Assembly: GCA_035511515.1 (NCBI GenBank)
Contig: DATKFG010000081.1
Location: 1-35,112 of the forward strand
Source: VBCK01 sp035511515
GTDB taxonomy: Bacteria > Pseudomonadota > Gammaproteobacteria > Burkholderiales > Burkholderiaceae_F
Reading direction: 5' to 3'
Length of the DNA stretch: 35,112 nucleotides
Positions 1 through 8,565 of the stretch are shown piece by piece (position 1 is the stretch's first letter; every line of letters starts with the position of its first letter). The translations under genes and the position numbers were made by a program. The notes beneath the pieces are model-generated. The model did not search any database, was not told where the DNA came from, and saw only the letters and a program-made list of their open reading frames with translations.

Positions 1-137
1 AGACGCGCAAGACGGTCGAGCTCGGGACCGCTGCCATCAAGGGAAAGGTGTGTCCTAACTGCGGCGCCGCCGCGATGATCCGGCGCGACGGCTGCGAATT
101 TTGCACCGCCTGCGGATTCACGGGCGCCTGCAGCTGA
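1..137 (+). CDS. nrdJ: C-terminal end of adenosylcobalamin-dependent ribonucleotide reductase (partial)
   Basis: Only the last 44 codons are present; the gene runs in from the left edge in the frame starting at base 3 and ends with TGA at 135-137. The visible tail has the pattern CPNCG, then RRDGCEFCTACG, then a terminal GACS. This Cys-pair-rich tail is typical of class II (B12-dependent) ribonucleoside-diphosphate reductases, where C-terminal cysteines are thought to shuttle electrons to the active site that makes deoxyribonucleotides. The assignment rests on the tail motif only, since the catalytic barrel lies outside the window. Another zinc-ribbon protein is possible, but the DGCEFCTACG signature fits NrdJ best. 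Confidence 0.75.
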   Translation, partial: TRKTVELGTAAIKGKVCPNCGAAAMIRRDGCEFCTACGFTGACS

Positions 138-200
138 GCGCGTCCTCGCAACCCGGCCGGCGCGCGACGCTTCTTCACCGCCGGGCGGCAAGGCAACGGG

Positions 201-446
201 CTAGCGCCGCGCCCTTCCCTTCTGGCCGTGGTCGCCGAGCGCTTTCTGGATCCGCTTGCGCTTGGCGCGGTCCATCTCGTCGAAGCCCTTCTTGCGATCC
301 AATCCGAAGGTCCGCTCGATTACCTCAAACCAGATCACCGCGAGCCCGAACGGCAGGGCCCACCAGTACCACTTCATGTCGGCGAACGGCCCGATGCCGG
401 CCAGGTGCAGCAGCAGCAGGGCGACACCGATCCAGATCAGCCACAT
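201..446 (-). CDS. Small Trp-rich membrane protein (TIGR04438-like)
   Basis: An 81-residue protein starting MWLIWIGVALLLLHLAGIG. It has one N-terminal hydrophobic helix, a Trp cluster (KWYWWALPF) leading into a second hydrophobic stretch (residues about 25-45), and a strongly basic cytoplasmic-type tail (DRAKRKRIQKA). The length, the Trp pattern and the IWFEVIE...LDRKKGFDEM segment match the small Trp-rich protein family described in Burkholderiales and relatives, whose function is unknown. It is divergent from the cytochrome c gene downstream and convergent with the end of nrdJ. On its own strand a TATAGT box lies upstream of the start, but no convincing -35 is visible. Family assignment is from memory of the pattern. 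Confidence 0.8.
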   Translation of the reverse strand: MWLIWIGVALLLLHLAGIGPFADMKWYWWALPFGLAVIWFEVIERTFGLDRKKGFDEMDRAKRKRIQKALGDHGQKGRARR

Positions 447-636
447 AGTTCGAAGCTCCGGCGCTAAAAAACCGCGACGACTACTATAACGTCCGCGTTG
501 ACGATTCTTGATCCCGGTCAGGCCGGCCCGTCAACGGCCGGCGCATCCGCACGTTAACATCCGTCAGAAACCCGGCCTCTGCCGGACTGCCTTACCGCTT
601 CCCGAAACGCGGAAATTTCTCTCAGGAGAGGATTTG

Positions 637-948
637 ATGACTCGTGCCTTCATCGCCCTCGCGGCTCTCAGTGTGCTGCTTCTCAGTACGGCCGCCTCCG
701 CTCAGCAGGAACTCGCCAAGCAGAAGAACTGCTTCGCATGCCACGCAATCGACAAGAAGCTGGTCGGCCCTGCGTACAAGGACGTCGCCAAGAAGTACGA
801 AAATGACAAGGACGCCCTGCCGCGGCTGGCCAAGAAGGTGCGCGAGGGCGGCGTGGGTGTGTGGGGCCAAATCCCGATGCCCGCCAACACGCAGGTGAAC
901 GAAGCCGAATCGATCCAGCTCGTCAAGTGGGTGCTGTCGTTGAAGTAG
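637..948 (+). CDS. Secreted class I c-type cytochrome (c-551/c-552 type)
   Basis: A 103-residue protein with a Sec signal peptide (hydrophobic ALAALSVLLLSTAASA, cleavage expected before QQEL) and a mature domain of about 80 residues. The heme-attachment motif CFACH follows soon after the cleavage site. A Met in the IPMPAN segment is the expected sixth iron ligand, and the C-terminal helix VKWVLSLK is typical of the fold. It would be a soluble periplasmic electron carrier for a terminal oxidase or another redox enzyme. The ATG was chosen because AGGAGAGG sits just upstream; a longer in-frame reading exists but would bury the signal peptide. It looks monocistronic, with a hairpin terminator candidate 22 bp after the stop. 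Confidence 0.93.
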   Translation: MTRAFIALAALSVLLLSTAASAQQELAKQKNCFACHAIDKKLVGPAYKDVAKKYENDKDALPRLAKKVREGGVGVWGQIPMPANTQVNEAESIQLVKWVLSLK

Positions 949-970
949 GCATCCGGCCGAGCCATCCAGC

Positions 971-990
971 GGGGCGCCCAAGGGCGCCCC
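971..990 (+). terminator. GC-rich hairpin after the cytochrome c gene
   Basis: GGGGCGCCC and its exact complement GGGCGCCCC are separated by AA, giving a 9-bp perfect inverted repeat. A modest T-containing stretch (GTCTGTTGGT) follows rather than a true U-run. It lies between the cytochrome c stop and the liv operon, a sensible place to end the cytochrome transcript. Intrinsic termination is an inference from position and symmetry. Confidence 0.5.
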
Positions 991-1148
991 GTCTGTTGGT
1001 GAGCGGGTTACGGCGGTCGCTGCAAGCACCTGATTTGGCAGGACAAACAACCACCGCACGGGAACGGCAGGGTTTTCCGCCGATCCGGAGATCCCGCGTA
1101 GAATTTTCCCGCCCATAGGTTTTTTTGTCGCGAACGCCTGGAGTCGAT

Positions 1149-2297
1149 ATGCCACACAAATCCCTCGCCCTCTGGACGGCGCTGATCGCCGCAACCGTTC
1201 TGGCCGGCTGCAAACCAGGAGGCGCGGACCAGGGGCCCGTGATCAAGATCGGGTCGGCCGCCCCGCTGACGGGGGAGATCGCACATCTGGGCAAGGACAA
1301 TGAAAATGGGGCCAGAATGGCGGTGGACGACATCAACGCCGCCGGCGGAGTCAAGGTGGGCGATAAAACGTACCGCCTCGAACTGGTTGGAGAAGACGAC
1401 AAGGCCGATCCGCGCGAGGGCACGCTGGCGGCGCAGAAGCTGGTCGACGAGGGCGTTGTGGCCGTCGTCGGGCACCTGAATTCGGGAACGTCGATTCCGG
1501 CTTCGCGCATTTACGCCGACGCCAATGTGGTGCAGATTTCGCCCTCGGCCACCAATCCGAAGTACACCCAGCAGGGCTTCCGCACGACTTACCGGGTCGT
1601 CGCCAACGACAATCAGCAAGGCGCGGTCCTGGCCAACTTTGCCGCGGCGGAAATGAAGGTCAAGCGGGTGGCCATCGTCGACGACCGCACCCAGTACGGT
1701 CAAGGGCTGGCCGACGTGTTCGAGAAGGTCGCCAAGGAAAAGGGCGTGGACGTGATCGATCGCGAGTTCACCACCAACCGGGCCACCGATTTCAATGCGA
1801 TCCTGACCAAAATCCGATCGATGAAGCCCGACCTGGTGATGTTCGGAGGCATGGACAGCGTCGCAGCCCCGATGGCGCGCCAGATGAAAGAGCTGGGCAT
1901 GAAGGCGCCGATGATCGCCGGCGACGGCGTGTGCGATCCGGGATTCATCTCGATCGCCGGGGATGCATCCGGCGTGCTGACCTGCTCGGTGGCCGGCCGT
2001 GCTTTGGAGAAGATGGCCAAGGGCGACGAGTTCCAGAAGCGCTACAAGGAAAAATTCGGCACCGAATGCCAGCGGTACTCGCCTTACTCCTACGACGCCG
2101 TGTTCGCAATCGTCGACGCCATCAAGCGCGCCGGCCGCCCGGACCGCCTGCTGGTGGTCGACGCGATGCCCAAGACCGACTTCGAAGGCCTGACCGGGCA
2201 CATCCAGTTCGACGACAAAGGCGACCTGAAAAACGGCGAGATCTCGGTCTACGACGTGCGCGACGGCAAGCTCAATCTGCTGGCGAGCTTCCATTGA
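1149..2297 (+). CDS. livK: Branched-chain amino acid ABC transporter substrate-binding lipoprotein
   Basis: A 382-residue type-I periplasmic binding protein (Leu/Ile/Val-binding family). The N-terminus is hydrophobic and ends in the lipobox VLAGC, so the protein is probably anchored to a membrane as a lipoprotein rather than free in the periplasm. The family signature IKIGSAAPLTGEIAHLGKD follows, then the VAVVGHLNSGTSIP and ISPSATNPKYTQQG segments seen in LivJ/LivK proteins. The ATG is supported by a GGAG just upstream; an in-frame TTG 24 bp earlier is less likely. First gene of a five-gene operon with permeases and ATPases in the standard order. The exact ligand (Leu/Ile/Val, another amino acid, or a urea/amide) cannot be fixed from sequence. 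Confidence 0.92.
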   Translation: MPHKSLALWTALIAATVLAGCKPGGADQGPVIKIGSAAPLTGEIAHLGKDNENGARMAVDDINAAGGVKVGDKTYRLELVGEDDKADPREGTLAAQKLVDEGVVAVVGHLNSGTSIPASRIYADANVVQISPSATNPKYTQQGFRTTYRVVANDNQQGAVLANFAAAEMKVKRVAIVDDRTQYGQGLADVFEKVAKEKGVDVIDREFTTNRATDFNAILTKIRSMKPDLVMFGGMDSVAAPMARQMKELGMKAPMIAGDGVCDPGFISIAGDASGVLTCSVAGRALEKMAKGDEFQKRYKEKFGTECQRYSPYSYDAVFAIVDAIKRAGRPDRLLVVDAMPKTDFEGLTGHIQFDDKGDLKNGEISVYDVRDGKLNLLASFH

Positions 2298-2432
2298 CCG
2301 CGCCGCGCCAATTTCCTTCCGGATCCGGACCGCTGCCGCCGGCAATGTGCCTGCAGTCTTGATAGCATCCCGCGCGGGGGTGCCGGGGCGGGGTCCAGAA
2401 CAAGTGAAATAGCGCCCCGGGGGAGTCGTCGC

Positions 2433-3362
2433 ATGGATACGTTGGTTCAGCAGGTCATCAACGGCCTGGTGCTGGGCAGCCTGTACGCGCTGATCGCACT
2501 GGGCTACACGATGGTGTACGGCGTGCTGAACCTGATCAATTTCGCGCACGGCGACGTGCTGATGATCGGCGCGCTGTCCGCGTTGAGCGCGATCGGCGTG
2601 CTGCACGGTGCATGGCCCGGCCTGCCCGGCTGGCTGCTGATGGTGCTCGGAATCGGCGCCGCCATTCCGGTGTGCGTTGCGTTGAGCCTCGTGATCGAGC
2701 GCGTCGCCTACCGCCCTCTGCGCCATGCTCCCCGGCTGGCCCCGCTGATCACCGCCATCGGCGTGTCGATCCTGATCGAGACGATGGCGATGCTGATCTG
2801 GGGCCGCAACTACCTGACCTTCCCCCAACTGCTGCCGGAGGCGCCGATCCATATCGGCAACGCCACGATCACCGTGACCAAGCTGGTCGTGATCGTGCTG
2901 GCGGCGCTGATCATGGGCTCGCTGCTGTGGCTGGTGCAGTCGACCCGGCTGGGCCGCGCGATGCGCGCCACCGCGGAAAACCCGCGCGTGGCCAGCCTGA
3001 TGGGAGTCAATCCGGACTCGGTGATCGCGATGACGTTCGCGATCGGAGCGGGCCTGGCCGCGGTGGCCGGCGTGATGATCGAGTCGACTTACCAGGTGGC
3101 CCACTTCTACATGGGGTTCATTCCGGGGCTGAAGGCCTTCACGGCCGCCGTGCTGGGCGGCATCGGCAACATCGCCGGCGCGATGGTGGGTGGCGTGCTG
3201 CTCGGACTGATCGAGGCGCTGGGCGCCGGCTATATCGGACAGCTGACCAACGGCATCTTCGGCAGCAACTACCAGGACGTGTTCGCCTTCATCGTGCTGT
3301 GCGCGGTGCTGATCCTGCGGCCCTCCGGCCTGCTGGGCGAGCGCGTGGCCGACCGGGCCTGA
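2433..3362 (+). CDS. livH: Branched-chain amino acid ABC transporter permease LivH
   Basis: A 309-residue inner-membrane permease with many hydrophobic helices. The opening VINGLVLGSLYALIALGYTM and the following YGVLNLINFAHGDVLMIGA are the hallmark of LivH. The EAA-like loop (RATAENPRVASLMGVNPD) and the ending ILRPSGLLGE are also typical. It forms the membrane channel as a heterodimer with LivM. The ATG has a GGGGGAG ribosome site about 8 bp upstream. A 135-bp gap separates it from livK, the longest inside the operon; I see no strong hairpin there. Confidence 0.95.
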   Translation: MDTLVQQVINGLVLGSLYALIALGYTMVYGVLNLINFAHGDVLMIGALSALSAIGVLHGAWPGLPGWLLMVLGIGAAIPVCVALSLVIERVAYRPLRHAPRLAPLITAIGVSILIETMAMLIWGRNYLTFPQLLPEAPIHIGNATITVTKLVVIVLAALIMGSLLWLVQSTRLGRAMRATAENPRVASLMGVNPDSVIAMTFAIGAGLAAVAGVMIESTYQVAHFYMGFIPGLKAFTAAVLGGIGNIAGAMVGGVLLGLIEALGAGYIGQLTNGIFGSNYQDVFAFIVLCAVLILRPSGLLGERVADRA

Positions 3363-3373
3363 GGCGGCCGAGG

Positions 3374-4534
3374 ATGGCGGCGGCTGCCACACGCCCCCCG
3401 CCCACGGACGGGCGAACGCCTGCACGGGTGCGCGGTGCGATGGCGGCGGTGGGCGCGGTGCTGATCGTGCTGCCCTGGGTGATCGGCACCTTCGGAGACT
3501 CCTGGATCCGTGCCCTGTGCTTCGTCGCGCTGTACGTGATGCTGGCGCTGGGGCTCAATATCGTGGTCGGCTTCGCCGGCCTGCTCGATCTGGGCTATAT
3601 CGCCTTTTATGCGGTCGGCGCCTATACCTATGCCCTGCTCGCCTCGCCCCACCTGACCGAGCATTTCCCCGCGCTCGCGCACGCCTTCCCGTCCGGGTTG
3701 CATGTGCCGATCTGGATCGCTTTGCCGATCGGCGCCTCGCTGGCAGCCGCCTTCGGCATCCTGCTGGGTGCTCCGGTCCTGAAACTGCGCGGCGATTACC
3801 TGGCGATCGTCACGCTCGGGTTCGGCGAGATCATCCGGATCTTCCTGAACAATCTGAACGCGCCGCTGAATTTCACCAACGGCCCCTCGGGCATCACGCT
3901 GATCGATCCGGTCCGGATCGGGAGCATCGACCTGGCGCATCCGGGCACGGTGCTCGGGGTGCGCCTGTCCTCCCTGGTGCTGTACTACTACCTGCTGGTG
4001 GGGATGGCGCTGCTCGCGATCCTGGTGTGCGTGCGGCTGCAGGATTCGCGGCTGGGCCGCGCCTGGATGGCGATCCGCGAGGACGAGACGGCCGCGCGCG
4101 CGATGGGAATCAACGTTCGCAACGTCAAGCTGCTGGCCTTCTCGCTGGGCGCGACCTTCGGCGGCGTCGCGGGGGGTCTTTTCGCGGCGTTCCAGGGGTT
4201 CGTTTCGCCCGAGTCGTTTTCGCTGAACGAGTCGATCGTCGTGCTGTCGATGATCGTGCTGGGCGGGCTGGGACACGTTCCGGGCGTCGTGCTGGGCGCC
4301 GTGATGCTGGCGATGCTGCCCGAGGCGTTGCGGCACACGGCGGTGCCGCTGCAGCTCGCCGTGTTCGGGCGCGTGCTGATCGACGCCGAAGTGCTGCGGA
4401 TGCTGCTGTATGGAACGGCGACCGTGGGGATCATGCTGTACCGGCCCAGGGGCCTGTGGCCGGCGCCCGAGCACGGCGTGCAGCGCGCGGTCGGCACGTC
4501 GCAACGGCCCGAGCCGGTGTCGCGCCATGGCTGA
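3374..4534 (+). CDS. livM: Branched-chain amino acid ABC transporter permease LivM
   Basis: A 386-residue multi-pass permease, the partner of LivH. Recognisable blocks are ALYVMLALGLNIVVGFAGLL, LGYIAFYAVGAYTYAL, LKLRGDYLAIVTLGFGEI and the cytoplasmic coupling loop RLGRAWMAIREDETAARAMG, all standard for LivM. The C-terminus has LYRPRGLWP. The start ATG follows livH by 11 bp and has AGG just before it. The reading frame stays open far upstream inside livH, but that is GC-driven and not real protein. The last 8 bp overlap livG, consistent with translational coupling. Confidence 0.94.
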   Translation: MAAAATRPPPTDGRTPARVRGAMAAVGAVLIVLPWVIGTFGDSWIRALCFVALYVMLALGLNIVVGFAGLLDLGYIAFYAVGAYTYALLASPHLTEHFPALAHAFPSGLHVPIWIALPIGASLAAAFGILLGAPVLKLRGDYLAIVTLGFGEIIRIFLNNLNAPLNFTNGPSGITLIDPVRIGSIDLAHPGTVLGVRLSSLVLYYYLLVGMALLAILVCVRLQDSRLGRAWMAIREDETAARAMGINVRNVKLLAFSLGATFGGVAGGLFAAFQGFVSPESFSLNESIVVLSMIVLGGLGHVPGVVLGAVMLAMLPEALRHTAVPLQLAVFGRVLIDAEVLRMLLYGTATVGIMLYRPRGLWPAPEHGVQRAVGTSQRPEPVSRHG

Positions 4535-5320
4535 GTGCATCCTGCGGGCGAATGGCGTCAACAAGCGCTTTGGCGGCCTGCAGGCACTGTCGGATGTGCA
4601 GATCCAGATCGACCCGGGCGAGATCTACGGTCTGATCGGCCCGAACGGCGCCGGCAAGACCACCTTCTTCAACGTGCTCACGGGGCTGGCGAAGCCGGAT
4701 TCGGGCACGTTCGAGTTGTGCGGAACCCCGTACTGGCCCGCTGAGGCGCATAAGGTCGCCCAACACGGCATCGCCCGCACGTTCCAGAACATCCGCCTGT
4801 TTCCCGACATGACCGCGCTGGAGAACGTGATGGTCGGGCGCCACGTGCGCACCCGGGCCAACGCGCTCGACGCGGTGCTGCGCACGCGGCGCGCCCGCAC
4901 CGAGGAGGCCGCGATCCGCAGCCGGGCGCAGGAGCTGATCGACGACATGGGGATCGGGCGTTACGCCTGCTACCTGGCGCGCACGCTGCCCTACGGGGAC
5001 CAGAGACGCCTGGAGATTGCGCGGGCGCTGGCCACCGAGCCGCGGCTGCTGGCGCTGGACGAACCCGCGGCCGGGATGAACGCGACCGAAAAGGCGGCGC
5101 TGCTGGAACTGCTGGCGCGGATCCGCGCGCGCGGCGTCACGATCCTGCTGATCGAGCACGACGTGAAGCTCGTGATGGGCCTGTGCGATCGCGTGACCGT
5201 GCTGGACTACGGAAAGGTGATCGCGGTGGGCTCGCCGGCTCAAGTGCAGCGCGATCCGGCCGTGATCGAAGCCTACCTGGGCCCGGCCCACCGGACGGTG
5301 CCGGCGCGGCAGGAACCGGC

Positions 5321-5324
<4 letters not shown>
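4527..5324 (+). CDS. livG: Branched-chain amino acid ABC transporter ATP-binding protein LivG
   Basis: A 265-residue ABC ATPase. Walker A is GPNGAGKTT and the Q-loop segment is GIARTFQNIRLFPDMTALEN, characteristic of LivG. The signature region is degenerate (LPYGDQRRLEIARALA), as is normal in this family, and Walker B is LLALDEPAAGMN. The switch His lies in LLIEHDVKLVM. The C-terminal IEAYLG is usual for LivG. It energises transport together with LivF on the cytoplasmic side of LivHM. Its start overlaps the end of livM and its stop overlaps the start codon of livF (ATGA). Confidence 0.95.
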
Positions 5325-6037
<713 letters not shown>

Positions 6038-6053
6038 AGGCGCCTGGGCGCCG

Positions 6054-6749
6054 TCAGAACGAATAACCGACCGAGGCCACGATCGTCTGCGGATCGAAGT
6101 TGACCCGGTTGCTGCGGCGGATGACGCCATCCGTGTTGGTTGTCAGCTTGGACTCGACTTGAGCCGCCGAAAACGACGCGACCAAGTGCCAATGCTGCAG
6201 CACCCGGTAGTACAGCCCGAGGGTGCCCGCCGGACCGATCGAGTTGTTCAGCGAAATCGAGGTGGGGCCTCCGAGCGCCGCCTGACCGTTGGCGTTGACC
6301 TTGCGATCGTAGAAGTGGGTGAAATTGATGCCGGCCCCCACGAAAGGCCGCAACGCCGCCGACTCTTCGCCGAACATGTATTCGAGCAGCACGCTGGGGG
6401 ATAGCCATTTGACGGTTCCGACCGTCTGCCCGTTCCAGGGCACCGAGCCGAGCTTGGCCGGGCCCTTGCCGATCGTGTCGCTGGTCGGCGGCACGCCGGC
6501 CGTGAGCTCGAGCTCGAAATGCGGGCTCAGGCGGCGCACGTACGCCAGATAGACCGTCTGCAGGTTGCCCACGTCGGCGGTCACGCCCTTCGGCGTGAAG
6601 GGCCCCTGAATGTCGTCGGCGGCCGTGTGGTAGAAGACCGCGTACAAGCCGACGCGCACGTCGTTGCTGTCTTGTGCCGACGCATCCGCCGATCCGGTGA
6701 AAAGGGCCAGCGCCGTACAGAGCGAGGCGATCGTTGTTGTGGTTTTCAT
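6054..6749 (-). CDS. OmpW-family outer-membrane beta-barrel protein
   Basis: A 231-residue protein with a cleavable signal peptide (TIASLCTALALFTGSADASA) and a mature sequence of alternating amphipathic strands ending in VASVGYSF, an aromatic C-terminal residue as expected for Bam-assembled barrels. The blocks FTPKGVTADVGN...VYLAYVRRLSPHFELELTAG, VKWLSPSVLLEYMFG and LRPFVGAGINFTHFY match OmpW. Such barrels carry small hydrophobic molecules across the outer membrane. GGGGAGAGG precedes the ATG. It lies 17 bp after the lipase-like lipoprotein gene on the same strand, so the two are probably co-transcribed, which suggests uptake or export of a product of that hydrolase. Confidence 0.88.
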   Translation of the reverse strand: MKTTTTIASLCTALALFTGSADASAQDSNDVRVGLYAVFYHTAADDIQGPFTPKGVTADVGNLQTVYLAYVRRLSPHFELELTAGVPPTSDTIGKGPAKLGSVPWNGQTVGTVKWLSPSVLLEYMFGEESAALRPFVGAGINFTHFYDRKVNANGQAALGGPTSISLNNSIGPAGTLGLYYRVLQHWHLVASFSAAQVESKLTTNTDGVIRRSNRVNFDPQTIVASVGYSF

Positions 6750-6766
6750 GATCGGAGCCTCTCCCC

Positions 6767-8377
6767 TCAGAAATTCCTGAAATACCCGGCTGCCGCCACG
6801 GTGCAAAACGGCGCAACCAGCGTGTGATACTGGGCGATCGCGTTCTGGGGACCCACCGCAGTCTCCAGCGCCAGGAGGGTGCCGCTGAAAGCTGTCTGCA
6901 GGGGCACGAACGGCAGCGGGGAGTCCGACGCGTTCGCGGTCGTCAGGTCCACGTCCAGCACCGTGATCACCCCGGGCGGGAACGCCTGCCACAGCCCCTG
7001 CATGATCTTCGTGTTCGTGAAGAACACGGTCGGATCTTCGCCGCCACCGCACATCAGGATGGGCGCTGTCGTCGGGGCCCAGCCGCGCAGGTCGTTCATC
7101 TTGGTGTCCATCCGGAGCGCGTTCTGCGGATTGACGGGCGGCAGTAGGGTCGTTTGCATCGGGAAGGCGCCGTCCGGATTGACCAGCGCATCGCAGACCG
7201 CGGCGGCCCGCGCGCTGTTCTTGAGCAGATTGCTCGTGCCGAAGCCAACCGCGAACACCTGCGCCTGCCCCGCCGTGATGCCCGGCTCAGTCGCGGGCGT
7301 CGGAGGCGTGAAACCCAGAAAGAAGGTGTCGTTGCAGGTACCGGTCGGGGGCGTGCTGTTGAACAGCGCCGTCAGGGGCAGCTTGCCTTCCTGCACCAGC
7401 GTCGGGAACCCCACTCCGGGCTCCAGGCTGTCGAACCCGGTCGCGTAGGCCGACTCGACCAGGTCCGACGTGGTCCGGTACAGGTTCTGGTAGGCGTGCT
7501 GGAAGCTCGAAACCAGCAGCGGCGAAAACTCGGTCGAACCGATGTTGACGTTGCCGAAGAAGATCGCGTCGAAGGTCGCGGCCAGCGCGTACGGGCCCGA
7601 CATCGGCGCCGAGGCGGTCACCGTCATGCCGGCCGTCTGCATCGCGCGATGCGTGGCCATCGCGACGTGCCCACCTTGCGAATAGCCGGTGATGAAGAGC
7701 TTGCCGCTGTCCACCGTTCCGGCCGCCTGAATCTTGCCCAGCGCCGAGCGCGCGGCGGTCAAGGCATTGATCATGTCCTTGGACTGCTGATCGGCGATCA
7801 GGAACGGGTGATACGGCAGGGGCGAGACGTCATAGCCGGCATAGTTGGGCGCCACCACGATGTAGCCCTGGGCGGCGAACACCGCGGCGATCAGCGCGTT
7901 CTCGTTGGCCGCTTCGTTGTTCGGATTGGTCGGGTCGGCGATGTTGTAGGAGCGGGTCGACGCGGTGCCGTGTGCGTACAGCACGATCGGCCGCTTGCCC
8001 GTGCACACGCCCGGCAGTCCGGTCGGAACCATCAGCGCGCCCGAGGCATTGGTCGGCTCGCCAGTCGCCCCGACCGTGTAGTACTGGATGTAATGAAAAT
8101 CGACGCCGCACACCGGCAGCAGGGCCGACGCCGTCAGCAGTTGCAGCAGCGAGTGGGCCGAGGCGCTCACTTGCGCCTGCGCCGTCAGGTTGGCGGCGAA
8201 ATCCGCCGCGGTGACGGAGGCCACGCGGAACGGCGGGTTGTAGAGCAGAACTCCCGCCGTGCCGCTGGTATTGGCCGATTCCGACTTCGTCGAAGCGCCG
8301 CCGCCGCCGCATCCTGCCATTGCCAAGGCGGCACCGATGGCCAGCGCGGCCAGGACCACGCTCTTTTTGCTGCGCAT
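6767..8377 (-). CDS. Secreted lipoprotein alpha/beta hydrolase, lipase/esterase-like
   Basis: A 536-residue protein. The N-terminus (VLAALAIGAALAMAGC) is a lipoprotein signal with the lipobox AMAGC, followed by a Gly/Ser/Thr linker. The catalytic domain shows an oxyanion-type stretch (IVLYAHGTAS), a GYIVVAPNYAGYDVS segment and the nucleophile elbow GYSQGG with Ser near residue 233; the acid and His lie further on, a likely candidate being the ILMCGGGEDPTVFF region. This layout resembles secretory lipases and large bacterial serine esterases. The ATG is supported by AAGGAGATC. It precedes the OmpW-like gene by 17 bp. The substrate (lipid ester, polyester or other) is unknown. Confidence 0.82.
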   Translation of the reverse strand: MRSKKSVVLAALAIGAALAMAGCGGGGASTKSESANTSGTAGVLLYNPPFRVASVTAADFAANLTAQAQVSASAHSLLQLLTASALLPVCGVDFHYIQYYTVGATGEPTNASGALMVPTGLPGVCTGKRPIVLYAHGTASTRSYNIADPTNPNNEAANENALIAAVFAAQGYIVVAPNYAGYDVSPLPYHPFLIADQQSKDMINALTAARSALGKIQAAGTVDSGKLFITGYSQGGHVAMATHRAMQTAGMTVTASAPMSGPYALAATFDAIFFGNVNIGSTEFSPLLVSSFQHAYQNLYRTTSDLVESAYATGFDSLEPGVGFPTLVQEGKLPLTALFNSTPPTGTCNDTFFLGFTPPTPATEPGITAGQAQVFAVGFGTSNLLKNSARAAAVCDALVNPDGAFPMQTTLLPPVNPQNALRMDTKMNDLRGWAPTTAPILMCGGGEDPTVFFTNTKIMQGLWQAFPPGVITVLDVDLTTANASDSPLPFVPLQTAFSGTLLALETAVGPQNAIAQYHTLVAPFCTVAAAGYFRNF

Positions 8378-8395
8378 TGTGATCTCCTTGTGCGA

Positions 8396-8418
8396 CCGCA
8401 GGCGAATCCGGCCTGCGG
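8396..8418. other. Small inverted repeat in the leader of the lipase-like gene
   Basis: CCGCAGGC and GCCTGCGG are exact complements separated by 7 bases. They lie in the 188-bp gap between the argD stop and the lipase start, a little upstream of the ribosome site. This could be part of an argD terminator, a leader hairpin or chance in GC-rich DNA. No U-run follows on the minus strand. The rest of the gap shows nothing I can name. Confidence 0.25.
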
Positions 8419-8565
8419 GCCTTGCTGAGCGGGTCGCGTCCCGATCGTGGGGTCGGGTTTTGAGTGGGGCCGATTCTGCCACGTACGGATCGATTGCGCC
8501 CACGTGTTGTATCGAAGCACACGCGCGGCGCCGCAATGCAGCAGCGGTGTAGTGGTTACCGGGCT

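Noticed and set aside
2612..3373. Upstream extension of livM through livH
   Set aside because: The extension is a frame-shifted reading of livH; LivM homology begins just after the ATG at 3374.
1008..3425. Very long open frame on the minus strand opposite livK and livH
   Set aside because: The translation is His/Gln/Arg-rich low-complexity sequence typical of antisense frames in GC-rich genes, while the plus strand encodes clear transporter proteins.
6038..6053. Search for a terminator between livF and the OmpW-like gene
   Set aside because: The gap is only 16 bp and contains no usable hairpin by itself.
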